A stretch of DNA of 53,222 nucleotides. It comes from Gammaproteobacteria bacterium. GTDB lineage: Bacteria; Pseudomonadota; Gammaproteobacteria; Steroidobacterales; Foliamicaceae. This document shows, in pieces, positions 8,298 through 17,285 of this stretch. How positions within the stretch are numbered: the stretch's first letter is position 1; every line of letters starts with the position of its first letter. The notes under the pieces were generated by a model. The model made no database searches. It saw nothing but the letters and a program-made list of their open reading frames with translations, and was not told where the DNA came from. A program made the position numbers and the translations under genes. Location: assembly GCA_009838035.1 (NCBI GenBank), contig VXSK01000023.1:1-53222 (forward strand), read 5' to 3'.

Positions 8298-9733
8298 CGG
8301 GCTCCTTCCCGGCGGCCCTTCCGCACGGCGATCGTCGGCCCGCGCAGCCGCGCAGGCAGCCTGGCGGCCTCGGCGCCGATGTCGCCGGCGCCCATGGTAA
8401 GCACCACGTCGCCATCGGCCACGATATTTCGAAGGGCTGCCGCCAGGCCCCTTACGTCGGGTACGAATACCGGCTCGGCGTTTCCCCGGGCGCGCATCGC
8501 GCGACAGATCGCCCGGCCGTCGGCGCCGGAAATGGGCGATTCTCCGGCTGCATACACTTCCGTTACCAGGACCCGGTCGGCGCCGGACAGGACCGCGGCG
8601 AGGTCGTCCAGCAAATCGCGCGTGCGGGTATAGCGATGCGGTTGAAAGGCCGCCACCAGGCGGCGTGCGGGCCAGGCCTCCCTGGCCGCCTGCAGGGTGG
8701 CCGCGACCTCGCGGGGGTGGTGAGCGTAATCGTCCACCAGGGTCACCTGTCCGTGGCCCATCGGGACATCGCCCAGCAATTCAAAGCGGCGCCTCAAGGG
8801 ACGGCATTCCGCCAGCGCCTGGCGGACGAACTTCATGTCGATTCCGAGTTCGTCGCCCAGGGCCACGACCGCCAGCGCGTTCAGGGCGTTGTGCCGGCCG
8901 GGGAGATTGACGGTCACCACCGAGCGCTCCCCGCCGGGCAGCACGACTTCCATGCTCGACCAGAGGCCCTCCCCGCGCAGCTTCACGCCCCGGTAATCCG
9001 CTTCCGGCGAAAAGCCGTACGTGCGGATCCGACGCTGAACCCGCGGCAGGATCTCGGCCACGCCTGGGTCGTCGGCGCAGGCCAGGAACAGGCCATAGAA
9101 AGGCAGGTTGTGGGCGAATTCCACGAAGGCCTGCCTGAGGCGTTCCAGGTTCCCGCCATAGGCGGCCAGGTGGTCGTTATCGATGTTGGTGACGACCGCC
9201 ACGACCGGCTGCAGGTGCAGGAAGGAAGCATCGCTCTCATCGGCCTCGGCAACCAGGCAGGAGCCCGCGCCAAGCTTGCTGCGCATGGCGTTGCGCACCT
9301 GTCCGCCGACCACGTAGGTGGGATCCTCGCCCGCGCAATCCAGCATTTCCACGATCAGGTGGGCCGTGGTCGTCTTGCCGTGCGTTCCGGAGACCGCAAT
9401 GCCGTCGCGCCGGCGCATCAGCTCCGCGAGGACGTCTGCCCGCGCCACCACCGGCAATCGGGCCGCTGCGGCTGCCTTGATTTCGACATTGTCGGGCGGG
9501 ATGGCGGAAGAACGCACGACCAGGTCCGCGTTGCCCACCTGGGACGCGCGGTGACCGTAAAACACCTTGACTCCCAGGCTCTCCAGGTGCCGCGTGGCCC
9601 GGCCCGAGAACCGGTCCGAGCCCTGCACCTCGTATCCCAGGTTGGCCACCACCTCGGCCAATCCGCTCATGCCGGCGCCGCCTATGCCCACGAAATGGAT
9701 GCACCGCACCCGCTCGGTCAGCAGTTTCCTCAT
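8294..9733 (-). CDS. murC: UDP-N-acetylmuramate--L-alanine ligase MurC
   Basis: MurC adds the first amino acid, L-alanine, to UDP-MurNAc using ATP in the cytoplasm. The 479-residue enzyme has the N-terminal nucleotide-sugar motif GIGGAGMSG (16-24), the central ATP loop GTHGKTTT (116-123), EADESDASF in the central domain and the DDYAHHP motif of the C-terminal ligase domain. Length and motif order match the family. Start and stop overlap murG and murB respectively by 4 bases, consistent with coupled translation. Confidence 0.97.
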   Translation of the reverse strand: MRKLLTERVRCIHFVGIGGAGMSGLAEVVANLGYEVQGSDRFSGRATRHLESLGVKVFYGHRASQVGNADLVVRSSAIPPDNVEIKAAAAARLPVVARADVLAELMRRRDGIAVSGTHGKTTTAHLIVEMLDCAGEDPTYVVGGQVRNAMRSKLGAGSCLVAEADESDASFLHLQPVVAVVTNIDNDHLAAYGGNLERLRQAFVEFAHNLPFYGLFLACADDPGVAEILPRVQRRIRTYGFSPEADYRGVKLRGEGLWSSMEVVLPGGERSVVTVNLPGRHNALNALAVVALGDELGIDMKFVRQALAECRPLRRRFELLGDVPMGHGQVTLVDDYAHHPREVAATLQAAREAWPARRLVAAFQPHRYTRTRDLLDDLAAVLSGADRVLVTEVYAAGESPISGADGRAICRAMRARGNAEPVFVPDVRGLAAALRNIVADGDVVLTMGAGDIGAEAARLPARLRGPTIAVRKGRREGAR

Positions 9734-10833
9734 GCCCCGGCCCTCGCCTTCAGACAGGCTTTCACGACGTCGTCGGTCGCGTCCGGGCGAGCCAGTTCAT
9801 GGGCGCGCAAGGCGCGCGCCAGGGCGCTGGCGCGGTTGGCGGCGAATTCTTCGACGGCCTGCGCCAGTGCGTCGGCGGACAGGTCCCGCTCCGCGATCAG
9901 CGAAGCGGCGCCGCGGCCTACCAGGAACTGGGCATTCCGGGTCTGGTGATCGTCGGCGGCCAGGGCGAACGGCACCAGGATGGCGCCCAGTCCGACCACG
10001 CTGAGTTCCGCCAGCGTCAGGGCGCCGGCGCGGCATACCGCGATATCCGCCCAGCCATATACCTGCGCCATGTCGACGATGAAGTCGCGCACGTTCGACT
10101 TCACTCCCAGGCGCCGGTAGGCGGATTCGACTTCGCGGGCGTCCGAGCGGCCGGCCTGGTGCAGCACCGTGCATTCGGCCTCCAGCCGCGCCAGACCTTC
10201 GGGGACTTTCCGATTCAGGACCCGCGCTCCCTGGCTTCCGCCGAGAACCAGGATGCGCAACGGCCCGGTGCGTTCGGCGAACCGGGTCCTGGGCGGATCG
10301 AGGCGGAGCAATTCCCGGCGAACCGGATTGCCGGTCTCGATGCAGGTCCTGCGGGCAGGCAAAGCTCCGGGAAAGGCCAACAGGATGCGGCGGGCAAAAC
10401 GCGCCAGCAGGCGGTTGGCGTAACCGGCCACCGTATTCTGTTCATGAATCAGCAACGGCACGCGGGCAAGCCAGGCCGCCAGGCCGCCCGGGGCCGAAAC
10501 GAAGCCGCCCATGCCGAGCGCCACGCCGGGCCTGACGCGCCGGAAGATGAACAAGGCCTGCAGCACCGCACGGCCCACGGTGAAGGGCGCCAGCAGCCAG
10601 ACCAGGAATCCGCGCCCGCGCAGGCCGGATATCGTCAACCACTCCATCACGACGCCGGCCGGCGGTTTGATGCGCGATTCGAGTCCGCGGCGGCTGCCCA
10701 ACCAAACCACGCCCACCCCGCGATCGCACAGGGCCCGGGCAACCGCCAGCGCCGGGAAGACGTGCCCGCCGGTTCCGCCGGCCATGATCATCACCGGACC
10801 AGCAGCCCCTGGCGGAAGCCCCGCTGCGTTCAT
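9730..10833 (-). CDS. murG: Lipid II synthase MurG (GlcNAc transferase)
   Basis: MurG transfers GlcNAc from UDP-GlcNAc to lipid I, giving lipid II at the inner face of the cytoplasmic membrane. The 367-residue GT-B protein carries the N-terminal glycine-rich loop AGGTGGHVFPA (18-28), LGMGGFVSAPGGLAA, HEQNTVAGYANR, and the C-domain motifs LGGSQGARVLN and CRAGALTLAEL. The ATG overlaps the ftsW stop (ATGA). The open frame runs further upstream but that part lies inside ftsW and has no homology to MurG. Position between ftsW and murC is standard. Confidence 0.96.
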   Translation of the reverse strand: MNAAGLPPGAAGPVMIMAGGTGGHVFPALAVARALCDRGVGVVWLGSRRGLESRIKPPAGVVMEWLTISGLRGRGFLVWLLAPFTVGRAVLQALFIFRRVRPGVALGMGGFVSAPGGLAAWLARVPLLIHEQNTVAGYANRLLARFARRILLAFPGALPARRTCIETGNPVRRELLRLDPPRTRFAERTGPLRILVLGGSQGARVLNRKVPEGLARLEAECTVLHQAGRSDAREVESAYRRLGVKSNVRDFIVDMAQVYGWADIAVCRAGALTLAELSVVGLGAILVPFALAADDHQTRNAQFLVGRGAASLIAERDLSADALAQAVEEFAANRASALARALRAHELARPDATDDVVKACLKARAGA

Positions 10834-11999
10834 CGACGGCTCCTCGACGGCCTGCCCGGCTCCAGCGCGGCGTTTTCCCGGTCGATGCGCAAGAGGATGC
10901 CCAGCGATACCAGGGTGAAAACAAGATTGGACCGGCCGTAGCTGACCAGAGGCAGCGCCAGGCCCTTGGTGGGCAGCACGCCCATGTTCACGCCCAGGTT
11001 GACCAGCACCTGCAGTCCGATGCACAGGGCCAGGCCGAGCGCAAAATAGGCCTGAAACATGCGCTTGCGCCGGGCGGAGGCCCGCGCTATGGCGAGTACC
11101 CGGGCCACCAGCAGGGCGAAAACCGCAAGCAGCGCCAGGCTTCCCAGCAGCCCGGCTTCCTCGGCGATCACGGCGAAGATGAAATCGGTGTGGGCTTCGG
11201 GCAGATAGAACAGTTTTTGCACGCCCGCTCCCAGCCCCGCCCCGGACAGGTGCCCGGTGCCGATGGCCATCAGCGACTGGGTCAGTTGCCAGCCGCTGTG
11301 CAGCGGATCGGACCACGGGTCCAGGAAGGTGTTCACGCGGGCGAGCCGGTACGGCGCGGTCCAGGCGAGCACGGCGAACGCGGCCCCGCAGGCGAGCGCC
11401 AGCGCACTCACATCGCGGAAGCGTGCTCCCGCGACAAAAAGAACGCCCACGGTCATGGCCATGATCAGCGCCGCATAGCCGAAGTCGGGTTGCCCGAGAA
11501 GCAGCGCTGCCACGATAGCGACCAGGATGACCGGCTTCAAGAGGGCGCCCATGCCCCGTTGCAGAGCCGCTTCGTGTCGTTGGGCGTAACCGGCCACGAA
11601 CATCAGCACCATCAGGCGAACCGGCTCGCTGACCTGCACCGAAATCGGGGTTCCCAGGGTCAGCCAGCGGGTACTGCCGTTAACTTCGCGGCCCATGCCG
11701 GGCACCAGCACCAGGACCAGCAGCGCAATCGCCAGGAGCATCGGCAGAAGTCCCAGGCGCGCCCAGACACGGGAGGGTACCCGGTAGGCAAGCACGGCGC
11801 CGGACACGCCGATCAGCGCCGCCACAGCCTGCCGCGTCAGGAAGAAGAACGCATTGCCGTAATCGCGCTCGCCCAGTTCCAGCGAGGCGCTGGCCAGGGC
11901 GATGAAGCCCGCCGTCAGCAAGGTTCCGGCGGAGAGCAGCAGCCATCCGTCCATCCGAAAGTTGACGGCCTCCGGCGATCGCGAATCCGTATTGCCCAT
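10830..11999 (-). CDS. ftsW: Septal peptidoglycan glycosyltransferase FtsW
   Basis: FtsW is the SEDS-family polymerase that works with FtsI to build septal glycan strands. The 389-residue protein starts at the ATG of MGNTDSRSP and has about ten hydrophobic segments. Family signatures include NGSTRWL, QPDFGYAALI, the periplasmic loop GLGAGVQKLFYLPEAHTDFIFAVIAEE cut here to its known core AHTDFIFAVIAEE, and the end motif PTKGLALPLVSYGRSN. In E. coli the last part reads SYGGSS, so the GS-to-RSN change is notable but may be lineage-specific. It lies 4 bp after murD and overlaps murG by 4 bases. A longer upstream frame overlaps murD and was not used. Confidence 0.95.
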   Translation of the reverse strand: MGNTDSRSPEAVNFRMDGWLLLSAGTLLTAGFIALASASLELGERDYGNAFFFLTRQAVAALIGVSGAVLAYRVPSRVWARLGLLPMLLAIALLVLVLVPGMGREVNGSTRWLTLGTPISVQVSEPVRLMVLMFVAGYAQRHEAALQRGMGALLKPVILVAIVAALLLGQPDFGYAALIMAMTVGVLFVAGARFRDVSALALACGAAFAVLAWTAPYRLARVNTFLDPWSDPLHSGWQLTQSLMAIGTGHLSGAGLGAGVQKLFYLPEAHTDFIFAVIAEEAGLLGSLALLAVFALLVARVLAIARASARRKRMFQAYFALGLALCIGLQVLVNLGVNMGVLPTKGLALPLVSYGRSNLVFTLVSLGILLRIDRENAALEPGRPSRSRR

Positions 12000-12003
12000 G
12001 GCG

Positions 12004-13326
12004 CTATTGAATCGACCTGACCGCGCGTTCGAATGCACGGCCCCGTTCCCGGTAGTTGCTGAACATGTCGAAGCTGGCGCAGGCCGGCGCCAGCAATACG
12101 GTTGAACCGGGGCGCGCAAGTTCCCGCGCAGCCGTAACCGCCTCGTCCAGTGTATCGCTCCGTGAGACCGTGCAATCCGCGCCGACCGCCCGGACGATGC
12201 GGTCGGCCTCCTGGCCGAATGCGATCACCCGGGCGTCGCGTCCCTTGAGCGCATCGCGCAAAGCTCCGTACGACAATCCCTTGCCGGCGCCTCCCGCGAT
12301 CAGCACCAGGGGATCGGGAACGGTGCGCACGGCGGCGGCCGCGGCAGCCGCGTTGGTGGCCTTGGAGTCGTTGATCCAGCGCAGTCCCGCCCACTCGCCC
12401 AGCGGCTGCATCCGGTGCGGCAGGCCCTGGTAGTTGGCCGCGGCGCGACGCATGGCCGCCGGATTCACCCCCAACACCCTGCCCACGGCCAGGGCGGCCA
12501 GGAGATTGCTCAACTGGAAGCCGCGCTGCATGGCGCTGTCGCCGACCCGCATCAGGGGCGTTTTCGCGTGGCATATTTCGGCCTGCGGGCCGCGACCAAT
12601 GATCCCGAGCCGCGCTGCCGCGGGCCTGCCGAGGCCGTAATCCAGCCTTGGACAGGTATGCGGCGGCGGCGCAAGCGCCTGCACCGAAGGTTCATCCGCG
12701 GGCGCGACCGCGTGCTTGCAGGACAGATAGATGCGCGCCTTGGCCGCGGCGTATTCTTCAAGGCTGGCGTGCGCGTCCAGGTGGTCCGGCGTAATGTTCA
12801 GGATCACCGCGGCTTCCAGCGCGATCGGCGCGGAGCGTTCGAGTTGGAAGCTTGACAGCTCGAGCACGCAGACTTCATGGCGCTCCGTGAGCAGGTCCAG
12901 GGCCGGCGTTCCCAGGTTGGCGCCGGCGCCCGCCTTCAGTCCCGCCTCGCGCAGCATGTTCAGCAGCAGGGTGGCGACGGTGCTCTTGCCGTTGGATCCC
13001 GTGATTCCGGCGAGGCGGGCGCGATTGACGCCGGCAAAGACATCCAGATCGCTGACGACCGGCATTCCCCGCTCGCGCGCCTGGCGAACCAGGCGGTGGT
13101 CGAGAGGCGCCCCGGGCGACAGCAGCAGCCGGTCCACCTCCTCGGGCAACTCGCGCAAACCATCGTTTGCGTGGCGGGCCGCTTCCGGCATGGCCCCGCT
13201 TATCTCGGATTCCGCCGGCGGCCGGGCCCGCGTATCGCAGAAAGCCGCCGGCCGGCCGGTGCGCGCGAAGTAGCGGGCGCAGGAAGCGCCCGTGGCGCCC
13301 ATGCCGAATACTAGCGTTTCGCCCAC
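12004..13326 (-). CDS. murD: UDP-N-acetylmuramoylalanine--D-glutamate ligase MurD
   Basis: MurD adds D-glutamate to UDP-MurNAc-L-Ala. From a GTG start (GTGGGCGAAACG) the protein is 440 residues, close to the usual length. It has the N-terminal FGMGATGAS (8-16), the ATP loop GSNGKST (110-116), LNITPDHLDAH in the central domain and HRMQPLGEWAGLRWINDSKATN leading into the C-terminal domain (core INDSKATN). The GTG is the first plausible start after the mraY stop, 17 bp away. No strong ribosome site is visible, so translation may depend on coupling to mraY. Frame upstream of this start is antisense-like sequence within mraY and is not coding. Confidence 0.93.
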   Translation of the reverse strand: MGETLVFGMGATGASCARYFARTGRPAAFCDTRARPPAESEISGAMPEAARHANDGLRELPEEVDRLLLSPGAPLDHRLVRQARERGMPVVSDLDVFAGVNRARLAGITGSNGKSTVATLLLNMLREAGLKAGAGANLGTPALDLLTERHEVCVLELSSFQLERSAPIALEAAVILNITPDHLDAHASLEEYAAAKARIYLSCKHAVAPADEPSVQALAPPPHTCPRLDYGLGRPAAARLGIIGRGPQAEICHAKTPLMRVGDSAMQRGFQLSNLLAALAVGRVLGVNPAAMRRAAANYQGLPHRMQPLGEWAGLRWINDSKATNAAAAAAAVRTVPDPLVLIAGGAGKGLSYGALRDALKGRDARVIAFGQEADRIVRAVGADCTVSRSDTLDEAVTAARELARPGSTVLLAPACASFDMFSNYRERGRAFERAVRSIQ

Positions 13327-13343
13327 GAATCGGCGCTCGGACC

Positions 13344-14420
13344 CTAACGGATCTTGAGGCTGGCCACGGCCACCAGCGCGAGGATGACCGAAATGATCCA
13401 GAACCGAACAATGATCTTCGGTTCCGGCCAGCCCTTGAGTTCGAAATGATGATGCATGGGCGCCATGCGGAAGACCCGCTTGCCGGTGAGCCGGAACGAG
13501 CCCACCTGGACCATCACCGATACGGCTTCCATGACGAATATTCCGCCGATGATGGCCCAGGCCAGTTCCTGGCGGACGATTACCGCGACCGTGCCGAGCG
13601 CGGCGCCGAGGGCCAGCGCCCCGACGTCGCCCATGAAGACCTGGGCCGGGTAACTGTTGAACCACAGAAAGCCCAGCCCCGCGCCCCCCATGGCGGCGCA
13701 GATGACCATCAGTTCTCCGGCCCCGGCCACGTAGGGAACGCCGAGATAGTCGGAAAAGATGGCGTTGCCGGCGATCCAGGAAAACAGCCCCAGAGCCGCG
13801 GCCGCGATCGCGATCGGCATGATCGCCAATCCGTCCAGTCCGTCGGTGAGATTGACCGCGTTGCTGCTGCCCACGATTACGATATAGGCAAATGCCGGAA
13901 ACAGAATGCCGAGCGGCAGGTACAGGTCCTTGAAATAGGGAATCAGGACCGAATCGCGCGGCTCGCCGACCTGGCTCAACACCGCCAGGACCAGTACTGC
14001 CGCAATCGACTGCAGCACGAATTTGAGCCAGGACGGAAGGCCCGCGGAGGTACGCATGGCGAGCTTGCGGTAGTCGTCCGCGAAGCCGATCAGGCCGAAG
14101 CAGACCGTGGTCCCCATGACGACCCACACATAAGCGTTGGCAAGATCTGCCCACAAAAGCGTCGAAACCAGCAGCGCCAGAAGGATCGGCACTCCGCCCA
14201 GTGTCGGGGTACCGATCTTCGAAAAATGCGAGCGCGGACCGTCGTTGCGTACCGGCTGCGCCATGCTGCTGAGCCTGAGACGGCGTATCACCAGGGGCCC
14301 CAGCACGAGGGACAGCACCAGGCCGGTGAGCGCCGCCAGGACCGAGCGCAATGTGATGTAGCCGAACACGCTCAGTCCGGAATACCAGCCCGTCAGTTGC
14401 TGCGCCAGGTACTCAACCAT
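13344..14420 (-). CDS. mraY: Phospho-N-acetylmuramoyl-pentapeptide transferase MraY
   Basis: MraY is the integral membrane enzyme that attaches UDP-MurNAc-pentapeptide to undecaprenyl phosphate to form lipid I. The 358-residue protein has about ten membrane segments and the family signatures [18 protein letters not shown] (aspartate pair at the Mg site), [24 protein letters not shown] and [11 protein letters not shown]. Length is typical. Its start overlaps the murF stop by 8 bases. It carries the conserved catalytic aspartates and the HHH motif, so it should be active. Confidence 0.97.
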   Translation of the reverse strand: MVEYLAQQLTGWYSGLSVFGYITLRSVLAALTGLVLSLVLGPLVIRRLRLSSMAQPVRNDGPRSHFSKIGTPTLGGVPILLALLVSTLLWADLANAYVWVVMGTTVCFGLIGFADDYRKLAMRTSAGLPSWLKFVLQSIAAVLVLAVLSQVGEPRDSVLIPYFKDLYLPLGILFPAFAYIVIVGSSNAVNLTDGLDGLAIMPIAIAAAALGLFSWIAGNAIFSDYLGVPYVAGAGELMVICAAMGGAGLGFLWFNSYPAQVFMGDVGALALGAALGTVAVIVRQELAWAIIGGIFVMEAVSVMVQVGSFRLTGKRVFRMAPMHHHFELKGWPEPKIIVRFWIISVILALVAVASLKIR

Positions 14421-15795
14421 GCTCGTCGATCTCCCCGTTCAAGTCTCCGGCCGCCTCCAGGAGTGCGGCCACGGCGCGCTCCATGCCCATGAAGCGCGAT
14501 CCCTTCACCAGTATCGTGACACCGGCCTGTAGTTCGTCCGTCAGCAGCCGGCACAGATCGCCAACGCCTGATCTCCACCGCGCACCGGCGCCGAAGGCCT
14601 CGGCTGCCTGCCGGCTGTGTTCGCCCGCGCAGTACAGCCGCTCGACTCCGGCGCGCGCCGCCTCTTCGCCGACGCGGCGATGCCATTGCGCCGAATCCTG
14701 TCCCAGTTCGGCCATATCGCCTGCCACCAGCCAGCGTTCGCCCTCCTGCCCCGCGAGCACGCCGATGGCCGCCGACATGGAAGCCGGATTGGCGTTGTAG
14801 GAGTCGTCTATCAGGCGCACTCCCGCACCCGGCTCATGCACCTGCAGGCGGCCGGAAACCCCTTCGCGCCCCCGCAGGCCGGCGGCCATTGCGTCCAGGC
14901 CGGCGCCGGCAGCGGCGGCCAGCGCGCAGGCCGCCAGCGCGTTGCGCAGATTGTGGGCCCCGATCAGTCCGGTCTCGACGGGGGCCACGCCGGCCGGGCA
15001 ATGAAGTTCGAAGCCGAGCCCGCTGTTGATTCCCTTTGCATTCCGGGCGCTGAAGTCGCCGTCGCCGCCGAAGCGCAGGACGGTCCGCTCGCCCAGCAGG
15101 CCCTGCCAGTAATCGGAAAACGGCGTGCCGGCGGGAATCACGCCCGTTCCGTCGGGCGCCAGGGAGGACATCAGGACTCCCTTCTCGCGGGCGACGTTTT
15201 CCACGTCGCCCAGCCCCTGAAGGTGCGCGGGCGATGCGTTCAGCACCGCGCCGATCGTCGGCCGCGCGATTTCCGACAGGCTTGCGATATCGCCGGGCCG
15301 GCTGGCGCCGAATTCAAGCACGGCGGCATTGTGCGTGCCGGAAAGATCCAGAAGCGTCAGGGGCAGGCCGATTTCGTTATTGAAACTGCGGCGCGAGGCC
15401 AGCACCGACTGCCCGCCCCACTCGGCGCGCAGAATCGAGGCGGTCAGTTCCTTGACCGTGGTCTTGCCGTTGCTCCCGGTCACTCCGATGACGGGTATGT
15501 CGAACCGCCCGCGCCAGGTCCGCGCACAGTCGGCCAGGGCGCCGCGAGTATCCCTGACGATGATCTGCGGGACGTCCTCGGGAAGCGGCCGGCTCAGGAC
15601 AGCGCCGGTGGCGCCGCCGGAAACGGCGGCGGAAAGAAAGTCCGCGCCGTCGAAACGCTCGCCGCGCAATGCGAAGAAAAGCGCGCCACGCGCCTGCGAA
15701 CGGCTGTCGGTGCTGACGCCCGCAAAGTGGCCATCGGGGCCCAGCAATTCGCCGTCCATGGCGGTCGCCCATTCCGACAGGCTGCCGCTGATCAT
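14413..15795 (-). CDS. murF: UDP-MurNAc-tripeptide--D-Ala-D-Ala ligase MurF
   Basis: MurF adds the D-Ala-D-Ala made by Ddl, completing the cytoplasmic pentapeptide precursor. The product of 460 residues starts at MISGSLSEW, whose ATG overlaps the murE stop (ATGA). It contains [19 protein letters not shown] in the uridine-binding domain (core [14 protein letters not shown]), the ATP loop GSNGKTT (107-113), [11 protein letters not shown], and [11 protein letters not shown] in the C-terminal part. The open frame extends upstream into murE, but that segment is out-of-frame murE sequence. Confidence 0.96.
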   Translation of the reverse strand: MISGSLSEWATAMDGELLGPDGHFAGVSTDSRSQARGALFFALRGERFDGADFLSAAVSGGATGAVLSRPLPEDVPQIIVRDTRGALADCARTWRGRFDIPVIGVTGSNGKTTVKELTASILRAEWGGQSVLASRRSFNNEIGLPLTLLDLSGTHNAAVLEFGASRPGDIASLSEIARPTIGAVLNASPAHLQGLGDVENVAREKGVLMSSLAPDGTGVIPAGTPFSDYWQGLLGERTVLRFGGDGDFSARNAKGINSGLGFELHCPAGVAPVETGLIGAHNLRNALAACALAAAAGAGLDAMAAGLRGREGVSGRLQVHEPGAGVRLIDDSYNANPASMSAAIGVLAGQEGERWLVAGDMAELGQDSAQWHRRVGEEAARAGVERLYCAGEHSRQAAEAFGAGARWRSGVGDLCRLLTDELQAGVTILVKGSRFMGMERAVAALLEAAGDLNGEIDEHG

Positions 15796-17285
15796 CGGGC
15801 CGCCCCCGGATAACTCGCCAGCGCCTCGCGGACTACCGAGGCATCCGAAAACGGCAGTACCCTGCCGCCGCTGATCTGAAAGGCTTCGTGCCCCTTGCCG
15901 GCAACCAGCACGATGTCGCCCGGCCGGGCCGCGTGAAGGGCCGCGCGTATAGCCCTGCTCCGATCCAGCTCCAACACCGCCCGCCCGGAGGCGCCGGCCA
16001 GAATCTGCTCGGCAATCTCGCGCGGGTTCTCGCCCCGCGGATTGTCGGAGGTGATGAACAACTCGTTGGCCAGGGCGCCGGCGACACGCCCCATTTCCGC
16101 CCGCTTGCCCGCATCGCGCTCGCCGCCGCATCCCATCACGCACCAGAGGCGGTGGGGCTTGCGGGCCCGCAGCTCGCCGAGGACCGCTCCCAGCGCGTCC
16201 GGCGTGTGGGCGTAATCCACGAAAGCGTCCGGCAGCGCGCCGCCTCCAAAATGCTGCATGCGTCCCGGCGGCGCGGGACAGTTCGACAGGGCCTTTGCGG
16301 CATCCCCTTTATCGATGCCCAGGGCCCGCAGCAGTCCGCAGGCAAGGGCCAGGTTGGCGCCATTGAAGCAGCCGTAAAGCCGGCTGGCGACCCTGAATCG
16401 GGTCGCGCCCTCGGCAAGTTCCAGGCGCAGGCCATCGGCGTTGGGGCGCACCCGCCGCAGCGACAGCTCGGCCGGATTGACGCCTTCGCAGGCAACGCGC
16501 AGGACAGCGCCGGAAAAATTCTCCGCAAGGTCGGACCCGAAGGGATCGTCGACGTTGATCACCGCCGCTTCCGGGCGATGCTCGACGAACAGCCGCCGCT
16601 TGGCGCCGCCGTAGGCGACCGAATCGCCGTGGTAGTCGAGATGGTCCCGTCCCAGTTTGGTAAAGGCCGCAAGCTCGATGCGCAAGCCGCTGATGCGGTC
16701 CTGGTCCAGCGCCTGGGACGACACCTCCAGAAACACGTGCTCTACGCCGTTGTCGGCCAGGACCCGCAGCCGCCGGTGCAATTCATCCGGGTCGGGTGTG
16801 GTCATCGCGGAAGGCCACAGCTTGGGAGGAGGACCCCAACCCAGAGTGCCCATGGCGGCCGCGGGTCGGCCTAAAAAATTCATTGCGTGCGCGGCCAGCC
16901 AGGCCACGGTCGTCTTGCCGTTGGTGCCGGTTATGCAGGTGACGGCAAGGCTCGCGGACGGTTCGCGGTAGTAGGCGTCGGCAATCAGTCCCACCTTGCG
17001 GCGCAAGGACGGCACGGAAAATCCGGCGACACCGTCCGGCAGCGCGGGTTCGGACACGCCGTCGGCGGGCTCCCAGGCGACGGCAACCGCGCCGCGCCTC
17101 AGCGCCTGGGGCAAAAACTCAAGGCCATGGCGCGCTCCGGCGCAGGCCAGGAACAGCCCCCGGGGAACGACCCGGTCGCTGTGCATGGCCAGACCCCGAA
17201 CGCGCATCGCCGGAGCCTCCGCGCCGACGGCGGCGAAGAGCCGGCTCAAGTCCGCCGTGCCGCCAAGGGCGCCGCCGTCGCTCAT
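15792..17285 (-). CDS. murE: UDP-MurNAc-L-Ala-D-Glu--meso-DAP ligase MurE
   Basis: MurE adds the third peptide residue to the precursor. The 497-residue enzyme has the ATP loop GTNGKTT (120-126), TTPDPDELHRRL, EVSSQALDQDR, the Mur signature YAHTPDAL, and DNPRGENP near residue 412. In characterised enzymes DNPR recognises meso-diaminopimelate, so I infer DAP-type peptidoglycan as in other Gram-negatives. It overlaps ftsI and murF by 4 bases each. Length is normal and no key motif is missing. Confidence 0.96.
   Translation of the reverse strand: MSDGGALGGTADLSRLFAAVGAEAPAMRVRGLAMHSDRVVPRGLFLACAGARHGLEFLPQALRRGAVAVAWEPADGVSEPALPDGVAGFSVPSLRRKVGLIADAYYREPSASLAVTCITGTNGKTTVAWLAAHAMNFLGRPAAAMGTLGWGPPPKLWPSAMTTPDPDELHRRLRVLADNGVEHVFLEVSSQALDQDRISGLRIELAAFTKLGRDHLDYHGDSVAYGGAKRRLFVEHRPEAAVINVDDPFGSDLAENFSGAVLRVACEGVNPAELSLRRVRPNADGLRLELAEGATRFRVASRLYGCFNGANLALACGLLRALGIDKGDAAKALSNCPAPPGRMQHFGGGALPDAFVDYAHTPDALGAVLGELRARKPHRLWCVMGCGGERDAGKRAEMGRVAGALANELFITSDNPRGENPREIAEQILAGASGRAVLELDRSRAIRAALHAARPGDIVLVAGKGHEAFQISGGRVLPFSDASVVREALASYPGAAR

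Noticed and set aside
7889..9949. A 686-codon plus-strand open frame opposite murB and murC
   Set aside because: It runs antisense through MurB, MurC and part of MurG, all clearly coding; its protein is disordered and Arg/Gly-rich.
13327..14154. N-terminal extension of murD into mraY
   Set aside because: The extra 276 codons lie in another frame of mraY and do not resemble a Mur ligase; the GTG at 13326 gives normal length.
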